This document shows positions 10,918-20,115 of a stretch of DNA of 64,000 bases, piece by piece. Under the pieces are notes generated by a model that was not told where the DNA came from, searched no databases, and saw only the letters and a list, made by a program, of their open reading frames with translations. A program made the position numbers and the translations under genes. Location of the stretch: positions 3,286,001 to 3,350,000 of the forward strand of contig NZ_JAMKCQ010000001.1 in the NCBI RefSeq assembly GCF_024169515.1, written 5' to 3'. Source of the stretch: Erwinia aphidicola. Lineage in GTDB: Bacteria > Pseudomonadota > Gammaproteobacteria > Enterobacterales > Enterobacteriaceae. The number at the start of each line of letters is the position of its first letter. The first letter of the stretch is position 1.

Positions 10918-11583
10918 ATGCACAATGTGCGTATACCTCTCATCGCGGGCCTGGCAATGGCGTGTCTGGTGCTGGCTGGCTGCTCGTCAAAAGTAGCTGA
11001 TACCAGCCAGTATTCCGGTTTCCTGCCGGATTATAGCCACCTGAAGCCGGAAAAATCCGCCAGCGGCGTGCAAACCCTGCGCTGGGTGTCACCGGACTAT
11101 CAATCCGCAAAATACAACGCTATCCATTACACGCCTGCCGTTTACTATCCTGCCGCGAAGCCGACCGCCCGCGTCAGCCAGCAGACGCTCGATCAAATCC
11201 GCGCCTATCTCGACCAGACGCTGAAAGCCGCCGTGGCCCGGCACAAACCGCTGGTTAACCACGCGGGGCCGGGCACGCTGGAGCTGAAAACCGCCATTAC
11301 CGCCGTCAATGCCGAAAATCAGGATATGAAGTTCTATGAGGTCGTGCCGATTGCGGCAGTGGTCGCCAGCACCATGGCGGCTTCCGGCCACCGTACCCAG
11401 AACAGCGTGCTGTTCCTGGAGATGCAGCTGGTGGATAGCCAAACCGGTAAGCCCGTGATGGAGGCGGTTCGCAAGGCCTACGGCAACACGGTGCCGAACA
11501 ATAATGCCCCCATTACTCTTACCCAGTTGAAAAGCGGTATCGACCAGATGGTCAGTGACGTAGTGAACTTCCCCGATAAGTAA
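10918..11583 (+). CDS. Putative DUF3313-type lipoprotein
   Basis: 221 residues. The N-terminus is a lipoprotein signal with lipobox LAGC (Cys22), so the mature protein is probably anchored in the outer membrane. The rest (RWVSPDYQSAKYNAIHYTPAVYYP, and VVPIAAVVASTMAASG near residue 150) resembles the DUF3313 family, whose role is unknown. The ATG at 10918 is 7 bases after AAGGAA; the GTG at 10912 is too close to it. No E. coli counterpart sits here. It stands alone between the repeat array and yliI. The family call is from memory of its pattern and is moderately certain. Confidence 0.72.
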   Translation: MHNVRIPLIAGLAMACLVLAGCSSKVADTSQYSGFLPDYSHLKPEKSASGVQTLRWVSPDYQSAKYNAIHYTPAVYYPAAKPTARVSQQTLDQIRAYLDQTLKAAVARHKPLVNHAGPGTLELKTAITAVNAENQDMKFYEVVPIAAVVASTMAASGHRTQNSVLFLEMQLVDSQTGKPVMEAVRKAYGNTVPNNNAPITLTQLKSGIDQMVSDVVNFPDK

Positions 11584-11595
11584 TTCCTGTTTTAT

Positions 11596-11624
11596 GGGCT
11601 GACCAATAAAAGGTTGGCCCCTGC
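11596..11624 (-). repeat. Single degenerate REP-like unit
   Basis: Arms GGGCTGACC and GGTTGGCCC (one G-T pair) followed by CTGC, lying between the lipoprotein gene and yliI. Same family as 267-419 but with a decayed head. Confidence 0.6.
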
Positions 11625-11638
11625 CCGGAGTGATTACG

Positions 11639-12748
11639 ATGACGCGTTATCTGCTGCTGCCTGCACTGGCTGCCTCCCTGCTGTTAAGCCCCGCCCTCAG
11701 AGCTGAAAAAATCACCGTACAGGAGCTGCAAAGCGGTCTCGATCACCCCTGGGCGCTGGCCTTTCTGCCGGGCGAAGAGGGGGTGTTGATCACCGAACGC
11801 GCCGGCCAGCTCAGGCGCTGGCAGCCCGGCTCCGGCCTCTCCCAGCCCATCAGCGGGGTGCCGCAGGTGTGGGCTCAGCGCCAGGGGGGCCTGCTTGATG
11901 TGGCGCTGGCGCCGGACTTTGCCAGCAGCCGTCGCGTCTGGCTCAGCTACACGCTGGCCGGAGAAGATGGCGCGGCTGGAGCTGTAGTCGGTTATGGCCG
12001 CCTGAGCGAAGATTACCGCCAGCTCAGTGGCTTCCAGCCGGTGCTGCGCCAACAAGGTTTATCCAGCGGGGCGAATCTTGGTACGCGCATGGCGTTTGAC
12101 CGCAGCGGTCATCTGTTCATCGCCTTTGGGGATAATTTCCAGGCCGCTAAAGCGCAGGATCTCAACGCACTGCAGGGCAAAATTGTGCGCCTGACCGCCG
12201 ATGGCAAAATCCCCTCTGACAATCCGCTGGTTGGCCGCCAGGGCGTTCGTAGCGAGATCTGGAGTTGGGGAGTGCGTAACCCGCAGGGGTTAGCGCTCAA
12301 CCCGCAGAGCGGTGAGGTCTGGGAGAGCGAGCACGGCCCGCGCGGCGGCGATGAGGTGAATATCCCGCGCAGGGGAAAAAACTACGGCTGGCCGCTGGCC
12401 ACCTGGGGCATTGATTACAGCGGGGCGAAGGTACCGGGTTCAAAAGGCAGCACGGCCGCGGGAACCGAGCAGCCGCTGTTCTGGTGGAAAGTCTCCCCGG
12501 CTATCAGCGGCATGGCGTTTTACCAGGGTACGCGGTTTCCGCAGTGGAAAAATTCGCTGTTTATCGGGGCGCTAAAGGAGAAAAGCCTGATCCGCCTGAG
12601 CATCAACGGTGAACAGCTGAAAGAGCAGGAGCGCCTGCTGAGCGAGCGCGGGGAGCGCATTCGCGATGTGCGCAGCGGGCCAGACGGCTGGCTTTACGTG
12701 CTGACGGATGAAGCCAACGGCAAACTGCTGAAAGTGGGTATTGAGTAA
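11639..12748 (+). CDS. yliI: PQQ-dependent aldose sugar dehydrogenase (YliI/Asd)
   Basis: 369 residues. A soluble-type (GDH-B) quinoprotein that oxidises aldose sugars in the periplasm using PQQ. A Sec signal ends at ALRA|EK (about residue 22). Family landmarks are LDHPWALAFLPG with the catalytic-region histidine, SSGANLGTRMAFD, WSWGVRNPQGLALNP and the PQQ/Ca segment EHGPRGGDEVN. The start at ATG 11639 follows CGGAG by 8 bases. In E. coli the homologue needs externally supplied PQQ; no pqq genes are seen here, so that question stays open. Confidence 0.92.
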   Translation: MTRYLLLPALAASLLLSPALRAEKITVQELQSGLDHPWALAFLPGEEGVLITERAGQLRRWQPGSGLSQPISGVPQVWAQRQGGLLDVALAPDFASSRRVWLSYTLAGEDGAAGAVVGYGRLSEDYRQLSGFQPVLRQQGLSSGANLGTRMAFDRSGHLFIAFGDNFQAAKAQDLNALQGKIVRLTADGKIPSDNPLVGRQGVRSEIWSWGVRNPQGLALNPQSGEVWESEHGPRGGDEVNIPRRGKNYGWPLATWGIDYSGAKVPGSKGSTAAGTEQPLFWWKVSPAISGMAFYQGTRFPQWKNSLFIGALKEKSLIRLSINGEQLKEQERLLSERGERIRDVRSGPDGWLYVLTDEANGKLLKVGIE

Positions 12749-12778
12749 AATAAGCGGGCACTCCGTTGCCTGCCGATC

Positions 12779-13435
12779 TTATTTCACCCAGTGGCAGATT
12801 TCCCAGCCGCGCTGCTGCGCTAGCTGCTGCAGTGGCTCTGCCGGATTGATCACCCAGGCGTGATCGGCATGTTCCAGCATTGGCAGGTCGTTGATTGAGT
12901 CGCTGTAAGCCCAGGTGTGGGCAAAGCGGTGCTCCTGCTGCTGTGCCTTCCAGTCGCTGACGCGGCTGACTTTTCCCTCTTTGTAGGTCAGAGTGCCGTA
13001 GATTTCGCCGCTGTAGCGGTCATCAATAATCTCCACGCCAATCGCCAGCGCCGCGTGCGCGCCCAGCTGTTGCGCAATAGGCTTCACCAGATGTTCACCG
13101 CTGGCGGAGATCACGATGATTTTATCGCCGCGCTGCTGGTGCCACGCCAGGCGTTCGCGTGCGGCGGGATAAACGCGCGGCAGGATATCGCGATGAATAA
13201 ACCGGCGTATCCAGCCTGCTACCGTCGGCGTGGCCATTCCTGCCAGCGGCGACAGCGTGGTGCTCATATACTGTTCCATAGACAGCGACCCCTGATAGTA
13301 GTGCTCCATCAGCGCGCGTTCTTGTTCTATCAGCGCGGCCGGGGCAAACCCCTGGGAAACCAGCCAGCGCAGCCACAGGCCGGTACTGTCTTCACAAATT
13401 AGCGTTTCATCAAGGTCAAACAGCGCTAAATCCAT
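12779..13435 (-). CDS. HAD-IB family phosphohydrolase
   Basis: 218 residues. The nucleophile motif FDLDETL (Asp7, Asp9), the motif II serine in IISAS-like VISASGEH, and the acidic motif YSDSINDLPML place it in the HAD superfamily, subclass IB (the SerB/PSP-like group). A cytoplasmic phosphatase is expected; the substrate is unknown. The ATG at 13435 lies 8 bases after GAGGAG; the GTG at 13444 overlaps that site and is not used. It is convergent with yliI, and E. coli has gstB (yliJ) in this slot. Confidence 0.85.
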   Translation of the reverse strand: MDLALFDLDETLICEDSTGLWLRWLVSQGFAPAALIEQERALMEHYYQGSLSMEQYMSTTLSPLAGMATPTVAGWIRRFIHRDILPRVYPAARERLAWHQQRGDKIIVISASGEHLVKPIAQQLGAHAALAIGVEIIDDRYSGEIYGTLTYKEGKVSRVSDWKAQQQEHRFAHTWAYSDSINDLPMLEHADHAWVINPAEPLQQLAQQRGWEICHWVK

Positions 13436-13712
13436 CGTCGTCACTCCTCTGGCAGACTTTTCTCAGGTTAGCGGATTTTTGTGACGGGCTTAACTGTTCA
13501 GTGAAAATTCGGAATTTAACCTGTTTTCTGCCCGCGCCTGACGGCGATAATTTGGCCAGCTGTCTGGGCAAACCTAAGATTTTTCTAATAAACTCTAAGA
13601 AACTTTACGGTTTAAACGTTTTTTTTAAGCTTATAACGCCTTAGTGTAGGGCGGCTAATCGTCAGATGCGCTTTGATAATCATTGTCTTTCAAATGGATA
13701 CCTGGTCTCGCC

Positions 13713-14918
13713 ATGAAGAAAACGCTCCTCTCTACCGGTGTGTATGCACTGGCTACTACTTCGACGTTATTGCTGTTTACCCTCTCCCCCGCGCGCGCAG
13801 AGCAGGCCCCTGCCGCCCCGCAGATCGATGCCAAAGCCTGGGTGCTGATGGACTACAACAGCGGTAAAGTGCTGGCAGAATCCAATGCGGATCAGCGGCT
13901 CGACCCGGCCAGCCTGACCAAAATGATGGCCAGCTATGTTACCGGGCAGGCGCTGAAGGCGGGCAAAATCAGCAATGACGACATGGTCACCGTGGGTAAA
14001 GATGCCTGGGCGACCGGCAACCCGATTCTGCAAGGCTCTTCGCTGATGTTCCTCAAGCCTGGGGACCGGATCCCGGTGTCGGAGCTGAATAAAGGGATTG
14101 TGATCCAGTCCGGTAACGATGCCAGCATTGCGCTCGCCGACCACGTAGCGGGCAGTCAGGACTCTTTCGTTGGCCTGATGAACAACTACGTGCAGGCGCT
14201 GGGCCTGAAGAATACCCACTTTAAAACGGTGCACGGGCTGGATTCGGACGGCCAGTACAGCACCGCGCGCGATATGGCCCTGATTGGTCAGGCGCTGATC
14301 CGCGACGTACCGGATGAGTACGCGCTGCATAAAGAGAAAGAGTTCACCTTTAATAAGATCCGCCAGTACAACCGCAACCGCCTGCTGTGGAGCACCAATC
14401 TGCAGGTGGACGGGATCAAGACCGGGCACACTTCCGGCGCCGGCAATAATCTTGTGGCATCAGCGAAAGAGGGCGATCAGCGCTTAATTTCTGTGGTGCT
14501 GGGCGCGGCCACCGATGCTATCCGCTTCCGCGAGAGCGAAAAGCTGCTGACCTGGGGCTTCCGCTTCTGGGAAACGGTGACGCCAATCAAGGCCGGGACG
14601 GCGTTTGCCACCCAGCGCGTCTGGTATGGCGATAAGAGCGAAGTGAATCTTGGCGTAGCGAAGGATGCGGCGATTACCCTGCCAAAAGGGCAGATGAAAA
14701 ACCTGAAGGCGAGCTTTACCCTCAGCCAGCCGCAGCTGACGGCCCCGCTGGCGAAGAATCAGGTGGTGGGAACGATTGATTTCCAGCTGGACGGAAAATC
14801 CATTGAGCAGCGCCCGCTGGTGGTGCTGGACGAAGTGAAAGAGGGCGGTTTCTTCAGCCGCATCTGGGATTTCGTCATGATGAAGATGACCGGATGGTTT
14901 GGCAGCTGGTTTTCATAA
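13713..14918 (+). CDS. dacC: D-alanyl-D-alanine carboxypeptidase DacC (PBP6)
   Basis: 401 residues (E. coli 400). A periplasmic penicillin-binding protein that removes the terminal D-Ala from peptidoglycan pentapeptides. The signal peptide ends at PARA|EQ (about residue 28). The active-site triad is Ser67-Leu-Thr-Lys70, Ser133-Gly-Asn135 and Lys236-Thr-Gly238. A PBP5-type C-terminal beta domain is followed by an amphipathic membrane-anchor helix ([22 protein letters not shown] region). The ATG at 13713 is preferred over an in-frame TTG at 13683. The E. coli neighbour deoR is missing. Confidence 0.96.
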   Translation: MKKTLLSTGVYALATTSTLLLFTLSPARAEQAPAAPQIDAKAWVLMDYNSGKVLAESNADQRLDPASLTKMMASYVTGQALKAGKISNDDMVTVGKDAWATGNPILQGSSLMFLKPGDRIPVSELNKGIVIQSGNDASIALADHVAGSQDSFVGLMNNYVQALGLKNTHFKTVHGLDSDGQYSTARDMALIGQALIRDVPDEYALHKEKEFTFNKIRQYNRNRLLWSTNLQVDGIKTGHTSGAGNNLVASAKEGDQRLISVVLGAATDAIRFRESEKLLTWGFRFWETVTPIKAGTAFATQRVWYGDKSEVNLGVAKDAAITLPKGQMKNLKASFTLSQPQLTAPLAKNQVVGTIDFQLDGKSIEQRPLVVLDEVKEGGFFSRIWDFVMMKMTGWFGSWFS

Positions 14919-14925
14919 TGGATAA

Positions 14926-15086
14926 GGGCCGATCGAAAAAGAGGGTCGGCCCCTATCTATCCTGCGTAAGGGCCGACCGAAAAAGAGGGTCGGCCCCTAC
15001 ATCTATCCTGCGTGAGGGCCGACCGAAAAGAGGGTCGGCCCCTGCATCTATCCTGCGTAGGGGCCGACCGCTTTTCTGGTCGGCCC
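14926..15086. repeat. Cluster of four REP-like palindromes (-, -, -, +)
   Basis: Copies at 14926-14956, 14970-15000 and 15016-15045 are in minus orientation with CTAT, CTAC and CTGC ends; the copy at 15057-15086 is in plus orientation with a GTAG head. All share arms GGGCCGACC / GGTCGGCCC (the first has GATC in one arm). They are separated by a conserved linker ATCTATCCTGCGT, so the cluster grew by tandem duplication of about 45 bases. It sits between the convergent dacC and sdaC ends, 7 bases from each gene. Confidence 0.88.
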
Positions 15087-15093
15087 TGAACAA

Positions 15094-16377
15094 TCAAAAC
15101 AGATCGTAAGCCACCGCAGAAATCGCCACCAGGCCGACCAGCACCACGAACACATTACTCAACTTACCGCTGTACTGGCGCATGGCCGGGACCTTGTTGA
15201 TGGCATACATCGGCATCAGGAACAGCAGCACCGCGATAATCGGGCCGCCCAGGCTTTCGATCAGGCCGAGAATGCTCGGGTCCAGCGTCGCGACAATCCA
15301 GGTTGTTATCAGCATAAACAGCGCGGTAAAGCGGTTCAGCTTGTGCTCGGCAAGGGTTTTGCCACGGCTGCGCAACAGCTTATTCACCGTGCCGTTAAAG
15401 CCTTCACGCGCCCCAAGATAGTGGCCGAGGAACGATTTGGTGATCGCTACCATGGCGATAATTGGCGCCAGCCACGCCATCAGCGGGGTATCAAAGTGGT
15501 TCGCCAGGTATGAGAGAATGGAAATGTTCTGCGCTTTGGCTTCCGCCAGGTTCTCCGGCGTCAGGCTCAGCACGCAGCTGAACACAAAGAACATCACCGT
15601 CAGCACCATCATAATATGGCTGCGCGCGAGGATGCGGGAACACTTCGGCTCTGCCTGGTCGCCGTACTCTTCCCGTTTGGCCACGGCAAAGGCGGAAATA
15701 ATCGGCGAGTGGTTAAAGGAGAACACCATCACCGGGATCGCCAGCCACAGGGTCATCATCAACCCCTTGCCGCTGCCGCTCAGGCTGGCATTGGCAAAAA
15801 TCGCGCTGCTCCAGTGCGGGATAAGATAGAGCGCCAGCAGCATCAGCACCAGCACGAACGGATAGACCAGTACGCTCATGGTTTTGACGATCATCTCTTT
15901 GCCGAAGCGCACAATGGTCATCAGGCCGACAATCAGGATTAGTGCCAGCAGCGCGCGCGGCGGAGCCTGCATCTGCAGCTGGTGGGTGATAAAACTCTCA
16001 ACGGTGTTAGTGATGGCGACGCTGTAAACCAGCAGAATCGGGTAGATGGCGAAGAAGTAGAGCAGGGTGATCAGCTTGCCGGCGCCGACGCCGAAGTGCT
16101 CTTCTACCACCTCAGTAATATCCTCGCCGGGTTTGCGCCCGGAGAGCACGAAGCGGCACAGCCCACGGTGGGCAAAGAAGGTCATTGGAAACGCCAGCAG
16201 CGCCATAATGATCAGCGGGATAAGGCCGCCAATCCCGGCATTAATCGGCAGGAACAGTACGCCGGCACCAATGGCCGTGCCGTACAGCCCCAGCATCCAC
16301 ATAGTGTCGGTTTTACGCCATGCGCTGGCATCCTGAGACGCTTCGGGGCTGAGCACCGCCGTTTGGGATGTGTCCAT
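15094..16377 (-). CDS. sdaC: Serine/proton symporter SdaC
   Basis: 427 residues with about 11 membrane helices; HAAAP (hydroxy/aromatic amino acid permease) family. The N-terminal AWRKTDTMWMLGLYGTAIGA and the internal NHSPIISAFAVAKREEYG segments match E. coli SdaC very closely, much better than TdcC. It imports L-serine with protons across the inner membrane. In E. coli sdaC is cotranscribed with the serine deaminase sdaB far from here; in this window it stands alone between dacC and ybjG. Its leader holds nested palindromes (16401-16440). Confidence 0.92.
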   Translation of the reverse strand: MDTSQTAVLSPEASQDASAWRKTDTMWMLGLYGTAIGAGVLFLPINAGIGGLIPLIIMALLAFPMTFFAHRGLCRFVLSGRKPGEDITEVVEEHFGVGAGKLITLLYFFAIYPILLVYSVAITNTVESFITHQLQMQAPPRALLALILIVGLMTIVRFGKEMIVKTMSVLVYPFVLVLMLLALYLIPHWSSAIFANASLSGSGKGLMMTLWLAIPVMVFSFNHSPIISAFAVAKREEYGDQAEPKCSRILARSHIMMVLTVMFFVFSCVLSLTPENLAEAKAQNISILSYLANHFDTPLMAWLAPIIAMVAITKSFLGHYLGAREGFNGTVNKLLRSRGKTLAEHKLNRFTALFMLITTWIVATLDPSILGLIESLGGPIIAVLLFLMPMYAINKVPAMRQYSGKLSNVFVVLVGLVAISAVAYDLF

Positions 16378-16400
16378 TTGATTCTCCAGTGTTTAAAACG

Positions 16401-16440
16401 ATGAAGTTAATCGCGCCATCGACGCGTCGATTGACTTCAT
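16401..16440 (-). promoter_or_regulatory. Nested palindromes in the sdaC leader
   Basis: Outer arms ATGAAGTTAATCG (16401-16413) and CGATTGACTTCAT (16428-16440) pair at 12 of 13 positions. A second, perfect 14-base palindrome ATCGACGCGTCGAT (16418-16431) overlaps the right arm, so the two structures exclude each other. The element lies 24-63 bases upstream of the sdaC start. The mutually exclusive pairing suggests an operator or a leader switch; no regulator can be assigned. Confidence 0.5.
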
Positions 16441-16652
16441 TGCTCTGGTTTAATGGCGCACACTCTACCACCAGAAAAAATAGATGAAAGCTCTGCGTCG
16501 TGGTTTATTGGAGTTTTTGTGACTTGCGCAACATAGAGATTAATTTGCACATTTATCAAGCAGATTGCGCAATAAACCTTGAGGAAATGGCAGGTTTTTT
16601 TGGCAGTTTTTTAGCGGTTAATAGCAATTAGGATGATATAAATCAGGGTAAA

Positions 16653-16677
16653 GCGGGACCGGTTAATATAGTCCCGC
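16653..16677 (-). terminator. Probable terminator of ybjG
   Basis: Stem GCGGGAC / GTCCCGC (7 bases) with an 11-base loop, 8 bases past the ybjG stop on the minus strand. The following T-tract is short (TTTA), so it is a weak candidate. Confidence 0.45.
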
Positions 16678-16684
16678 CAGCGAG

Positions 16685-17293
16685 TTAATGGCGTACCCAG
16701 CCCTTGCTGATAGGGAAAGCAAAAACGACGCGATAGAGCGCAGAAAGCAGCGGCATCAGACGTGCCCCGGTCAGCTGCCAGAAAATTTGCGCAAACAGGC
16801 AGGAGAGCAGGCCCACCAGCATGCCGCCCAGCATATCCATCGGCCAGTGTACCCCAAGGTAGACGCGTGACCAGGCGATAGCGGCACCGGTCAGCAAGAG
16901 TACGGCCCCTGACCAGGCGCGATGCCAGCTGATAAAGGCGATGGCAAAGGTGAAAATTACCGTGCCGTGATCGCTTGGGTAGGAGTCATCCGGCGCGTGC
17001 GACAGGAACTGATGACCCAGGCCAATGGCAAACGGGCGTGGATGAGGAAACAGCTGCGCCAGGCACCAGGAGATCGCCAGGGCATAGAGCAGGGCGATAC
17101 CGGTTTTCACCACCAGCACGCGCTGCGAGGTCAGCTGGCTGCGCGGCCCCCACAGCCACAAGCCCACAATCAGCAGCGGCACAATGGCGATAAGATCGCG
17201 GGCAATAAAGGTGGCGAGGGCTATCAGCCACTCGGGGGAACGGCCGTCAGCGTTGATCAATAAAAATAGCGACCGGTTCAACTCATCCATCAT
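16685..17293 (-). CDS. ybjG: Undecaprenyl-diphosphatase YbjG
   Basis: 202 residues. A PAP2-superfamily membrane phosphatase that recycles undecaprenyl diphosphate to the monophosphate lipid carrier for peptidoglycan and other glycans. The three PAP2 motifs are visible: FPHPRP (C1), YPSDHG (C2) and SRVYLGVHWPMD (C3), among about five membrane helices. Two adjacent ATG codons (17293, 17290) could serve as the start. The C-terminus ISKGWVRH mirrors E. coli YbjG (IRKGWVRD). Confidence 0.94.
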   Translation of the reverse strand: MMDELNRSLFLLINADGRSPEWLIALATFIARDLIAIVPLLIVGLWLWGPRSQLTSQRVLVVKTGIALLYALAISWCLAQLFPHPRPFAIGLGHQFLSHAPDDSYPSDHGTVIFTFAIAFISWHRAWSGAVLLLTGAAIAWSRVYLGVHWPMDMLGGMLVGLLSCLFAQIFWQLTGARLMPLLSALYRVVFAFPISKGWVRH

Positions 17294-17479
17294 GACTTTC
17301 TTTACCTTTTGTTCGCAGTAGTAGCACGAATTGCTTAAGGTAAAAGCGTGCGGCGGGCAGGTAAAGGGCCACCCTCTTAATTACCGGGTTCGTTTGGCTT
17401 TTGTTGAGATTGAATGACGTTTTTGTGACGTGAAAAATATCGGCAGCAGATCAGATGATTCTGGGCCAAATGACAGGCA

Positions 17480-17514
17480 GAAAAAAACCCGCTAATCATA
17501 AGATTAACGGGCTC
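17480..17514 (-). terminator. Rho-independent terminator of ybjL
   Basis: On the minus strand CCCGTTAATC and GATTAGCGGG pair (one G-T) around TTAT, followed by seven T. It lies about 90 bases after the ybjL stop. The rest of the 308-base ybjG-ybjL gap (17294-17601) shows no other clear element. Confidence 0.85.
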
Positions 17515-17601
17515 CTCAATTTGGGGATTTCAAAGAAAAGCAGTGGCACTAATTAAGACTGTGGCCCGCTATAAAAGTTCTCCCCAATCGATAAATTATT
17601 T

Positions 17602-19290
17602 TTAACCACCAAAAAACGGCCAGATTATCACAATCAGCGTGCCCGCCAGCGTCAGCAAAACGTTAGCAATAGCATAAGTTCCGGCATAGCCCAGTGCCGG
17701 AATGTTACTGCGCGCGGTGTCGCTGATAATCTCCATTGCCGGGGCGCAGGTGCGCGCGCCCATGATGGCGCCGAACAGCAGGGCGCGGTTCATTTTCAGT
17801 ACCCAGGCACCGAACAGGAAGCAGATAATGACCGGCACCAGGCTGACCACCAGCCCGGCCCCGAGCATCAGCAGCCCGGTCTCCCCCAGGCCTTTGGTGA
17901 TGCCGCTGCCGGCGCTCAGACCAACGCCCGCCATAAACACCATCAGCCCGAACTCTTTCACCATGGTCAACGCCCCCTGCGGGATGTAACCGAAGGTGGG
18001 GTGATTGGCACGCAGGAAGCCGAGCATAATGCCGGCGAACAGCAGCCCGGCCGCATTACCAATGCCAAAATTAAAGCTGCTGAACTGGAAGGTGATCATG
18101 CCGATCATCAGACCGATGATAAAGAAGGCGCAGAACGCCAGCAGATCGGTGACCTGACTGTGAATCGAGATAAAGCCAATGCGATCCGCCACCGATTTCA
18201 CCCGGCGCGCCTCACCGCTGATATGCAGTACGTCACCTTTATTCAGGATAATGCTGTCATCGATTGGCATCTCAATCTGGCTGCGGATCACGCGGTTAAG
18301 GAAACAGCCGTGATCGGTGAGCTTCAGCTGGCTGAGGCGTTTGTTCACCGCATTGTTGTTCTTCACCACGATCTCTTCATTAACGATGCGCATATCCAGC
18401 AGATCGCGGTCGAACACCTCTTTGCCGTTGCGGAAACTCGGGTCAAGGCGCGAGTGCGCATCCGGGTAGCCGACCAGTGAGATCTCATCGCCGGGCTGCA
18501 GCAGCGCATCGCCATCCGGATTTGCCAGAATGCCGTTGCGCCGAATACGCTCGATGTAGCAGCCGGTCTGGCGGTAGATGCCAAGCTCGCGCAGGTTTTT
18601 GCCGTCGCTCCAGGCGACCAGCTCCGGCCCGACGCGATAGGCGCGGATCACCGGCAGGTAAACTTTGCGCTGGCTGTCCGGGTCGAGGCCGCGCTCACGG
18701 GCGATCTGCTGGGCGCTGGTGGGCAGATCCTGATGCTGCAGTTTTGGCAGATAGCGCGCGCCAAAAATCAGGCTGACGAGGCCAATCAGATAGGTCAGAG
18801 CGTAGCCGAGGCTGAGGTGGTCCTGTGCCAGGCTCAGGCTCTTACCGTCGCTCAGCGTCTGGCGCAGGGTATCGCCCGCGCCGACCAGCACCGGGGTCGA
18901 GGTCATGGCACCGGCCAGCATCCCCGCCGTCAGGCCGATATCCCAGCCAAACAGCTTGCCAAGCCCCAGCGCCAGCACCATCGCGCTGCTGACCATCACA
19001 ATCGCCAGCATCAGGTAATTTTTACCGTCGCGGAAGAAGATAGAAAAAAAGTTGGGTCCGGCTTCGACGCCGACGCAAAAAATAAATAGCATAAAGCCCA
19101 GATTCAGCGCATCGGTATTAATCGCGAAATGCTGCTGGCCGAGCAGTAAAGAGACAACTAAAACGCCAATAGAATTACCGAGTTGAACAGAACCTAACCG
19201 AAGTTTGCCTAAGCATAACCCCAGCGCCAGTACGACAAATAACAACAGAATGTAATTTCCACTTAACAAATCTGCGACGTTTATATTCAC
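17602..19290 (-). CDS. ybjL: Putative AspT-family antiporter YbjL
   Basis: 562 residues (E. coli 561). An inner-membrane protein with two copies of the AspT/YidE/YbjL membrane repeat flanking two cytoplasmic TrkA-C (RCK_C) domains, at about residues 205-290 and 295-375 (for example [17 protein letters not shown] and [16 protein letters not shown]). TrkA-C domains usually bind a regulatory ligand. The substrate is not known. The start is GTG at 19290 ([13 protein letters not shown]). Divergent from ybjM. Confidence 0.94.
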   Translation of the reverse strand: MNINVADLLSGNYILLLFVVLALGLCLGKLRLGSVQLGNSIGVLVVSLLLGQQHFAINTDALNLGFMLFIFCVGVEAGPNFFSIFFRDGKNYLMLAIVMVSSAMVLALGLGKLFGWDIGLTAGMLAGAMTSTPVLVGAGDTLRQTLSDGKSLSLAQDHLSLGYALTYLIGLVSLIFGARYLPKLQHQDLPTSAQQIARERGLDPDSQRKVYLPVIRAYRVGPELVAWSDGKNLRELGIYRQTGCYIERIRRNGILANPDGDALLQPGDEISLVGYPDAHSRLDPSFRNGKEVFDRDLLDMRIVNEEIVVKNNNAVNKRLSQLKLTDHGCFLNRVIRSQIEMPIDDSIILNKGDVLHISGEARRVKSVADRIGFISIHSQVTDLLAFCAFFIIGLMIGMITFQFSSFNFGIGNAAGLLFAGIMLGFLRANHPTFGYIPQGALTMVKEFGLMVFMAGVGLSAGSGITKGLGETGLLMLGAGLVVSLVPVIICFLFGAWVLKMNRALLFGAIMGARTCAPAMEIISDTARSNIPALGYAGTYAIANVLLTLAGTLIVIIWPFFGG

Positions 19291-19547
19291 GGTTTAACTT
19301 CTTGTTTACCAGTAACCTATTGATGGGAAGGGGTTTATGCGCTAAATTTCACCCACTGATGCGATGAGCGCTATGCTCAATCGGCAATAATCACGCTGAA
19401 TGGGATAAAAACGCCGCTCATTTTAATCGCAATAGCTTATGACAGCCAGCATTCGCCTGGCTTATTTGTTACGGATTTTAATTTTATCACTGCGCTATCC
19501 GTAGGCTTATTTTTATCGTGAAGGGAAAATAGCCTGGAGAAAATTCT

Positions 19548-19922
19548 ATGTGGATAAAAGGGATAAGCTGGCCCGGCCTGGTCGCCTGTAGCATTTTGTA
19601 TGGCGCGATCTATATTGCCGTGCGTTTTCCGCTACCGGTGGGCTATGTCGGCCATGCTCAGCTGGGGTTGCTGCTGTTTTTACTGCCCGGTGCGCTGGCG
19701 GCATTGACCTCGAAAGAGGCGCCGCTGACCGCGATGGCGCTGGCGATTGCCCTCGCTTCTGCACCATGCCTGGCGCTAATGCAGCTGAGTGCATTTCATC
19801 ATCTGGAGCTGGTTCAGGAGATCGCGTTTATCACCAGCGCAGTGTTCTGGTGTGGTTCAGGGACGTTGGCAGTGATGTTGGGCAGGACGCTGCTGGAGAT
19901 GCGTCATCAGCAGCGGTTGTAG
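19548..19922 (+). CDS. ybjM: Inner-membrane protein YbjM
   Basis: 124 residues with four hydrophobic segments; no known function. The pattern GLLLFLLPGALAAL and AFITSAVFWCGSGTL corresponds to E. coli YbjM (125 residues), and the position between ybjL and grxA is the same. TGGAGA lies 7 bases before the ATG. Its stop codon TAG is part of a GTAG motif that looks like a REP head (19919-19922), so repeat insertion may have set the present C-terminus. Confidence 0.85.
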   Translation: MWIKGISWPGLVACSILYGAIYIAVRFPLPVGYVGHAQLGLLLFLLPGALAALTSKEAPLTAMALAIALASAPCLALMQLSAFHHLELVQEIAFITSAVFWCGSGTLAVMLGRTLLEMRHQQRL

Positions 19923-20085
19923 GGGTCGGATATGAGAAGGGTCGGGCATGCCCGACCCCTACCGTAACCATAACCGCAAGGCGGTGTGAAAACCGGGCCG
20001 ATCAGAAAAGCGATCGGCCCCTACCGTAACCATAACCGCAAGGCGGTGTGAAACCGGGCCGATCAGAAAAGCGATCGGCCCCTAC
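19919..20085. repeat. REP-like cluster with about 62-bp tandem duplication
   Basis: A head-like GTAGGGGTCGG at 19919 is followed by three minus-oriented units. 19939-19962 is a perfect 20-base palindrome with CTAC; 19995-20024 and 20056-20085 have arms GGGCCGATC / GATCGGCCC and CTAC. The spacer (beginning CCGTAACCATAACCGCAAGG) is repeated at 19962, 20024 and, diverged, at 20085, giving periods of 62 and 61. The third spacer copy has become the hairpin at the grxA end. Confidence 0.85.
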
Positions 20086-20088
20086 GTT

Positions 20089-20115
20089 AACAATAACCGC
20101 AAGGCGGTTATTGTT
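20089..20115 (-). terminator. Perfect hairpin overlapping the grxA stop codon
   Basis: Twelve-base perfect arms AACAATAACCGC and GCGGTTATTGTT with a 3-base loop. The arm includes the first two bases (20114-20115, plus strand) of the grxA stop triplet. There is no T-tract downstream on the minus strand, so it may stabilise the transcript end rather than terminate. It seems to be recruited from the repeat spacer next to it. Confidence 0.5.
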
